This document shows, piece by piece, positions 60,195 through 64,000 of a DNA stretch of 64,000 nt. How positions within the stretch are numbered: the stretch's first letter is position 1; each line of letters begins with the position of its first letter. Source of the DNA: Bin87 sp965261925 (lineage in GTDB: Bacteria > Chloroflexota > Dehalococcoidia > Lucifugimonadales > UBA3495); NCBI GenBank assembly GCA_965261925.1, contig OZ253486.1:434001-498000 (forward strand), in the 5' to 3' direction. The position numbers and the translations under genes are program-made. Under the pieces are notes generated by a model. The model searched no databases and had not been told where the DNA came from. It saw nothing but the letters and a program-made list of their open reading frames with translations.

Positions 60195-60472
60195 GGGTTT
60201 AGCACCCGATCCGGGTCGACTTCCACTTCCCATTCGACTTCGATGGGGGAGATGATGTCGCCCAGGATTTCCAGCCGGCCCTTGTCGATGCCGAACAGGG
60301 ACTTGGGCCGTTCGTGGTAGGCGGTCAGCTTGGCCACGGGCTTGCCGTTCTTGGTGATGACGATCTCGCCGCCGTTCTCGGCCACCTCGTCCATCAGCCC
60401 CAGGCACTTTGCCTTGAACTCGGATGCCTTCATCGTCCGGCTCTGGCCGGTGTCTGCGCTGTTGGCGGTCAT
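60191..60472 (-). CDS. Phd/YefM-type antitoxin
   Basis: 93 residues from ATG 60472 behind GGAGGG. The Phd fold start KASEFKAKCLGLMDEVAENGGEIVITKNGKPVAKLTAY is textbook. The C-terminal tail (RLEILGDIISPIEVEWEVEVDPDRVL) should wrap the PIN toxin encoded just downstream. The dimer normally also represses the operon. Confidence 0.93.
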   Translation of the reverse strand: MTANSADTGQSRTMKASEFKAKCLGLMDEVAENGGEIVITKNGKPVAKLTAYHERPKSLFGIDKGRLEILGDIISPIEVEWEVEVDPDRVLNP

Positions 60473-60753
60473 GGTCAACCCTCCAATGGGATGGGTGTGG
60501 CTACCCTCACCCCATCATACAGTGGTCGTGACCATGGTCACCAACGTGCAACCGCGAGCGAACCGCTACCGCGTGTAGCCATGCCGGCCAACAGTTCGTC
60601 CAGGCGAGCGAAAACGCTGGCGAAGGTGTTGTGGAACGGGGCGCTGAGGAGCACCTCCCGAGAGGAGCAACTCCCGAAAGGTGTGAAACCAGGCCGGCTC
60701 ATCGTTTCCGTGTATCTACCGGCGCAACTGCGCAGTTGCGCCGCCCAACGGGC
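60473..60753 (+). other. Gap with a 22-bp palindrome
   Basis: No supported gene in 280 bp. At 60721-60742, directly after the hydroxy-acid oxidase stop (60754), GGCGCAACTGC and its exact reverse complement adjoin, a perfect palindrome. A small GCCC-AAC-GGGC hairpin overlaps the stop. There is no T-run, so termination is possible but not proven. Confidence 0.5.
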
Positions 60754-61938
60754 TTACAGGAGCCGGCGCTTTAGCGACTCGAACTCCTCGCGGCTTATGT
60801 AGCCTTGGTCCAGCAGACTGACCAGGCGCTCCAGCTCGCCCACCACGCCGCCGGCGCTGTCCGGGCCCGGATCCCGGGCAACGGAGCGATCCACCCGCTT
60901 CACGTCGGTCACGCCGCAGAGGCCCATGGCCACGCTGAGCTCGGTGCGCAGGATCTCCAGGCAGTGGCGGACGCCCGCTTCGCCGTTGACTGAAAGCCCC
61001 CAGAAGATGGGCCGGCCCACGAAGACCGCGCGGGCGCCCAAGGCCAGCGCCTTCAGCACGTCGGCGCCCTTGCGCACGCCGCCGTCGAAATAGACCTCCA
61101 GCCGGTCGCCCACGGCGTCTGCGATCTTGGGCAGCATCTCGATGGTGCCCTCGGTGCCCTGCAACGCGTGGCCGCCGTGGTTCGAAACCACCAGCGCCTC
61201 GCAGCCGTACTCGGCGCAAAGCCGGGCGTCCTCGGCCGTTTGCACGCCCTTGATGACCAGCGGCATCGACGTGATGGAGCGCAGCCACTCCAGGTCGGAC
61301 CAGTTGAGGCCATGCTCGAAGCTCTCAGCGAAGTTCTCCCGCGTGGGCAGGTCGGGCAGCTCGATTCCCTGGAAGTTCTTCAGGGTGCGTTCCTGGTCCA
61401 GGGTGTAGGCGTAGCGGTACTCCCGCTCCCGGGAGTTGGCGCCCAGGTTGTCCACCGTGAGCATCATGGCCTTGTAGCCCGCCTGTTCCGCGCGGTGCAC
61501 CAGGATCTCGGTCAGTTCCCGGTTCTCGAAGAAGTAGAGCTGAAACCAAAGCGAATTGGTAGCAACCTCGGCCACTTCCTCAATGCTGTAGCTGGAGGCG
61601 GTGCTGAGCCCCAGGATGGTCCCCGCGCCTCCGGCGGCCCGGGTGGAAGCCAACTCGCCCATGGGGTGGGCCCGCTGGTGAGTGCCGGTGGGGGCCAGCA
61701 TCACCGGCATGCTTATCTCTTCGCCCAGGACCGTGGTGGTCAGGTCCCGTTCGGTGACGTTCACCAGAATCCGGGGACGCAGTTTGACATCGCTCATGGC
61801 CTGGACGTTCGAGGTGTTGGTTATCCAGTCCGGCGCACCCAGGTCGCCGAACAGCCGGTCGAACAGGGCTTGGGGCATGGTCTGCCTGGCCCGGGCTTCG
61901 TAGTCTCCAATGGTCAGCAGGGTGGGCTGAGTGGTCAT
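60754..61938 (-). CDS. FMN-dependent alpha-hydroxy-acid oxidase family protein with C-terminal SHOCT domain
   Basis: 394 residues from ATG 61938 behind GGAGGA. The TIM-barrel FMN enzyme shows ISMPVMLAPTGTHQRAHPMGE, GLSTASSYSIEEVA, LWFQLYFFENRE, MPLVIKGVQTAEDA (with the FMN-binding Lys) and YFDGGVRKGADVLKALALGARAVFVGRP. The catalytic His is in SNHGGHALQG, but the following Arg of the canonical HGGR is replaced by His. The last about 25 residues (ELERLVSLLDQGYISREEFESLKRRLL) are a SHOCT module, unusual on this enzyme. It should oxidise a 2-hydroxy acid such as lactate or glycolate; the Arg loss makes the substrate uncertain. Confidence 0.88.
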   Translation of the reverse strand: MTTQPTLLTIGDYEARARQTMPQALFDRLFGDLGAPDWITNTSNVQAMSDVKLRPRILVNVTERDLTTTVLGEEISMPVMLAPTGTHQRAHPMGELASTRAAGGAGTILGLSTASSYSIEEVAEVATNSLWFQLYFFENRELTEILVHRAEQAGYKAMMLTVDNLGANSREREYRYAYTLDQERTLKNFQGIELPDLPTRENFAESFEHGLNWSDLEWLRSITSMPLVIKGVQTAEDARLCAEYGCEALVVSNHGGHALQGTEGTIEMLPKIADAVGDRLEVYFDGGVRKGADVLKALALGARAVFVGRPIFWGLSVNGEAGVRHCLEILRTELSVAMGLCGVTDVKRVDRSVARDPGPDSAGGVVGELERLVSLLDQGYISREEFESLKRRLL

Positions 61939-61975
61939 GCGTCCTCCGTAGTGGATTGGCTGTGGCGGTCCGGCG

Positions 61976-62104
61976 TCAGCAGTCCGACCCGAACCCGTTG
62001 GGATTGTCCGGCCCGGCGGAGCGCTGCCGGAGCACGTAGTAGCCAGCAGCGAATAAGGCGGCCAGGGCCAGCGCCGGATAAGGCCAGGCGACAACGTGCG
62101 ACAT
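61976..62104 (-). CDS. Tiny predicted membrane protein
   Basis: A 42-codon frame between the LLM gene (stop 62119) and the hydroxy-acid oxidase (start 61938), all on the minus strand. It begins MSHVVAWPYPALALAALFAA, has one membrane helix (about residues 4-25) and ends with a polar tail (QRSAGPDNPNGFGSDC). No strong ribosome site is visible. Its location in the operon gap and its membrane-helix plus polar-tail pattern favour a real gene, but it may be chance. Confidence 0.4.
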   Translation of the reverse strand: MSHVVAWPYPALALAALFAAGYYVLRQRSAGPDNPNGFGSDC

Positions 62105-62118
62105 GTGGCCCAGGGGAA

Positions 62119-63132
62119 CTACAGGGCGTGCAACGCCGGTATGACCTCTCGGCCCACCAGGTCGATATGCTCCAGCACCTCAACCTGGGACATCTCCGGG
62201 TAGAACAACCGCAGAGCCACGTCGGTGAACCCCATTTCGTGGTAGGCGGCGATCTGCTCGATGCATTCCTCGGGGCTGCCGACCAGGAAGGTGTCGTCCA
62301 TCAGCGTTTCCAGGTCGCCGGTCACCTTCCGGGTCAGCTCGTCGTCGGTGCCATGGAGACCGTGATAGGCGTAGACCTCGTACTTCTTGGCGAAGTTGGC
62401 CCTGGCCCGCTCCAGCGCCTCCTCGTGGGTAGGGGCGCAGAAGAATTCGCGCACGATAACCATGTCCTCGGGAACGTCGTGGGCGTTCTCCTCCAGGGTC
62501 TGGTGGTACAGCGATATCTGGTGCCGGATGGTGGCGTTGGACTGGGCGGGTCCGACGTAGAGGATGTCGCCGCCACGGCCGACCCGGCGCACCGCCGGAT
62601 CGCTCATCGCAGCCTGCCAGATCTTGGGATGGGGCTTCTGGTAGGGCCGCGCCGTGGGCCGCGCACCGGTCACGTTGTAGTAGCGGCCGTGGTGCGTCAC
62701 TTCGTCGTCGCTCCACAACCGGCGCATCAGGCCGAGAGCCTCGGTGCAACGGGCGCCGCGCTGGGACATCTCCGTTCCGAAGGCTTCACACTCCTCCGGC
62801 CGGTAGCCCAGCCCGATACCGAGGATGAAGCGCCCCTCCGCGATGTGGTCGAGGGTGGCCGCCTGCTCGGCGACCTCCACCGGATTCAGCAACGGCAGCA
62901 ACAGGACCGACGTGGCCAGCTGCATGTTTCCCGGCTCGGCGGCCAGCCGCGCCAGTACCGGCCAGGGCTGGAAGTGCTGGAAGGGGTCGATCAGGTAGTG
63001 GTGGGCCCAGCAATAGATGTCGAACCCGGCGTCGCGGGAGGCCCGGAACTGCTCCAGATGGTTTCGCCACTGCTGCTGATGGTCGATGCTGTCCCGCTGC
63101 ACCACCTGCCCGACCTGATAACCAACGCGCAT
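62119..63132 (-). CDS. LLM class flavin-dependent oxidoreductase
   Basis: 337 residues from ATG 63132 with GAGG close upstream. The family sequence includes FDIYCWAHHYLIDPFQHFQPWPVLARLAAEP, then TSVLLLPLLNPVEVAEQAATLDHIAEGRFILGIGLGYRPEECEAFG and the late VGSPEECIEQIAAYHEMGFTDVALR. This is the branch close to alkanesulfonate and F420 enzymes. The reduced flavin attacks oxygen or a carbon of an unknown substrate. It lies between the hydroxy-acid oxidase and the NHL protein on the same strand, so the three may share a pathway. Confidence 0.9.
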   Translation of the reverse strand: MRVGYQVGQVVQRDSIDHQQQWRNHLEQFRASRDAGFDIYCWAHHYLIDPFQHFQPWPVLARLAAEPGNMQLATSVLLLPLLNPVEVAEQAATLDHIAEGRFILGIGLGYRPEECEAFGTEMSQRGARCTEALGLMRRLWSDDEVTHHGRYYNVTGARPTARPYQKPHPKIWQAAMSDPAVRRVGRGGDILYVGPAQSNATIRHQISLYHQTLEENAHDVPEDMVIVREFFCAPTHEEALERARANFAKKYEVYAYHGLHGTDDELTRKVTGDLETLMDDTFLVGSPEECIEQIAAYHEMGFTDVALRLFYPEMSQVEVLEHIDLVGREVIPALHAL

Positions 63133-63211
63133 ATCCTCACCCTGACCCGCCCCAACGCGGGCGGCCTGTCCCGCCAGAAAGGGCGGCTCCAACTTCCCCG
63201 CAGACCGGCCT

Positions 63212-64000
63212 CTAGCCTCCGACGTGGCGGTACTTGATCAGCCGCTCGCCTTCGAGGTTCTGGTTCACGTAGATGTCGCCGTGGGAGTCGACCCAGACGG
63301 CGTGGGCGCCGTTGCCCCACCCGGCGTCCCGGGGGCTGCCCCAGCGGGCCAAGACGTTGCCCTCGATGTCCAGGATGGACATGAACCCGTCCAACTCCGG
63401 CACGTACACCGCCAGATCGTCGTCGATGTAGATGTCGCAGGGTCGCGCCAGGTCCGACCACTGCTCCAGGAAGTTGCCCTCGGCGTCGAAGATCTGCATG
63501 CGGTTATTCTCGCGGTCGGCGACGAACACGCGCCCGTCCGTGTGCACCCAGACCCCGTGGGGGACGTGGAATTCGCCAGGACCGGTCTTCCCCGGCGCGC
63601 CCCAGGAGTCCACCAGCTCGCCGTCGGGGGTGAACCGGTGCACCCGGGCGTTGCCGTAGCCGTCGGAGATGTACAGCAGGCCGTCCGGGGAAATGGCGAT
63701 GTCGCTGGGGCTGTTGAATGGCCCGGCCGCCCTGACCACCGGGTCGCTGTAGTTCCCCGACCAGCCGGTGTCTGAAGGCTTGTCCCACTCGCCCATGGTC
63801 ATCAGCAGGTTGCCCCTGGGGTCGTACTTGAGGACCACGTGGCTGTTCTTGACCGGCATGTACAGGTTCTGGTCGTCGTCGATGAACATGCCGTGGGCGT
63901 CGGTGAGAACGCCCTCGCCCCAGGAGGCGAGATAATTGCCGTCCCGGTCGAGGACGATCAGCGGGTGTTCGCCGCGGTTGAAGAGATACACCCGGTCCTC
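63212..64000 (-). CDS. NHL-repeat beta-propeller protein, 5' end cut by window edge
   Basis: At least 262 residues; the frame remains open to the last base and the true start is outside. Repeats of the NHL type are visible at regular spacing: DAHGMFIDDDQNLYMPV, SPSDIAISPDGLLYISDGYGNARVHRFTPDGE, VPHGVWVHTDGRVFVADRENNRMQIFDAEG, RPCDIYIDDDLAVYVPELDGFMSILDIEG and AHAVWVDSHGDIYVNQNLEGERLIKY. They build a six-bladed propeller. Relatives include peptidyl-alpha-hydroxyglycine lyase-like and scaffold proteins; no catalytic residues could be assigned here. Confidence 0.88.
   Translation of the reverse strand, partial: EDRVYLFNRGEHPLIVLDRDGNYLASWGEGVLTDAHGMFIDDDQNLYMPVKNSHVVLKYDPRGNLLMTMGEWDKPSDTGWSGNYSDPVVRAAGPFNSPSDIAISPDGLLYISDGYGNARVHRFTPDGELVDSWGAPGKTGPGEFHVPHGVWVHTDGRVFVADRENNRMQIFDAEGNFLEQWSDLARPCDIYIDDDLAVYVPELDGFMSILDIEGNVLARWGSPRDAGWGNGAHAVWVDSHGDIYVNQNLEGERLIKYRHVGG

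Noticed and set aside
61168..63237. 689-codon open frame on the plus strand
   Set aside because: It runs antisense through two solid genes (hydroxy-acid oxidase and LLM) and their gap; no family features or ribosome site.

Overview
The window looks like a piece of a GC-rich bacterial chromosome. The gene content fits the phylum Chloroflexota, most likely the SAR202/Dehalococcoidia side. This is an inference from content, not from a marker gene. The reasons are four luciferase-like flavin- or F420-dependent oxidoreductases, two short-chain dehydrogenases, a CaiB/BaiF CoA-transferase, an enoyl-CoA hydratase, an FMN-dependent alpha-hydroxy-acid oxidase, peptide-type ABC transporters with Ala/Pro/Thr-rich lipoprotein binding proteins, and many small accessory modules (PIN/VapC, HicAB, retropepsin-like proteases, Uma2).

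Layout. 1-5.6 kb: an SDR (cut by the window edge), a D-2-hydroxyacid dehydrogenase, an orphan iron-type ABC permease and an LLM oxidoreductase. 5.6-7.1 kb: a small membrane protein whose stop codon carries an IS630-family element; its transposase is broken by a 19-bp tandem duplication. 7.2-12.8 kb: peptidyl-tRNA hydrolase, a lipoprotein metallopeptidase, a protein with a CHC2-like zinc finger, NudC and small membrane or lipoproteins. 12.8-18 kb: a minus-strand run with a possible UDG-like protein, a nonsense-mutated retropepsin, enoyl-CoA hydratase, a coiled-coil protein built from ten 33-bp repeats, CaiB, a frameshifted membrane protein and an SDR. 18.2-18.8 kb: a decayed IS701-type transposase. 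19-23.6 kb: coaX-coaBC-sulP-LLM operon. 23.6-26.5 kb: a hypothetical gene, an LLM gene and a NYN nuclease with a structured leader. 26.5-34.5 kb: two tandem paralogous peptide-type ABC operons (binding protein-DppB-DppC) without ATPase genes. 34.9-37.9 kb: a UvrD/PcrA helicase and a VOC protein. 38.06 kb: tRNA-Ser(CGA).

From the tRNA to about 60.5 kb lies an accessory, defence-type island. It holds hsdR, a duplicated small antitoxin-like gene with a retropepsin, hicAB, an hsdS split by two tandem IS701 copies, a Uma2 nuclease and hsdM. Facing these on the minus strand are a YhaO-like phosphoesterase, a YhaN-like ATPase split by an IS21 element, and a large PHP-plus-SMC-like ATPase resembling TrlF/Ppl, followed by a Phd/VapC pair. 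Beyond 60.7 kb housekeeping-like metabolism resumes: hydroxy-acid oxidase with a SHOCT tail, an LLM oxidoreductase and an NHL-repeat protein cut by the window edge.

The most striking result is the hsdS locus. Removing both IS701 copies plus one 4-bp target duplication (CTAA) restores one uninterrupted HsdS frame, so the restriction-modification system appears to have been silenced by a precise, possibly reversible insertion. The YhaO-YhaN-PHP/ATPase module next to it is the best candidate for a little-described defence system. Other structure of note is an approximately 260-300 bp intergenic repeat present in two inverted copies 39 kb apart, matching hairpins between the binding-protein and permease genes of both ABC operons, and paired TTACGTAA palindromes upstream of one of those operons.
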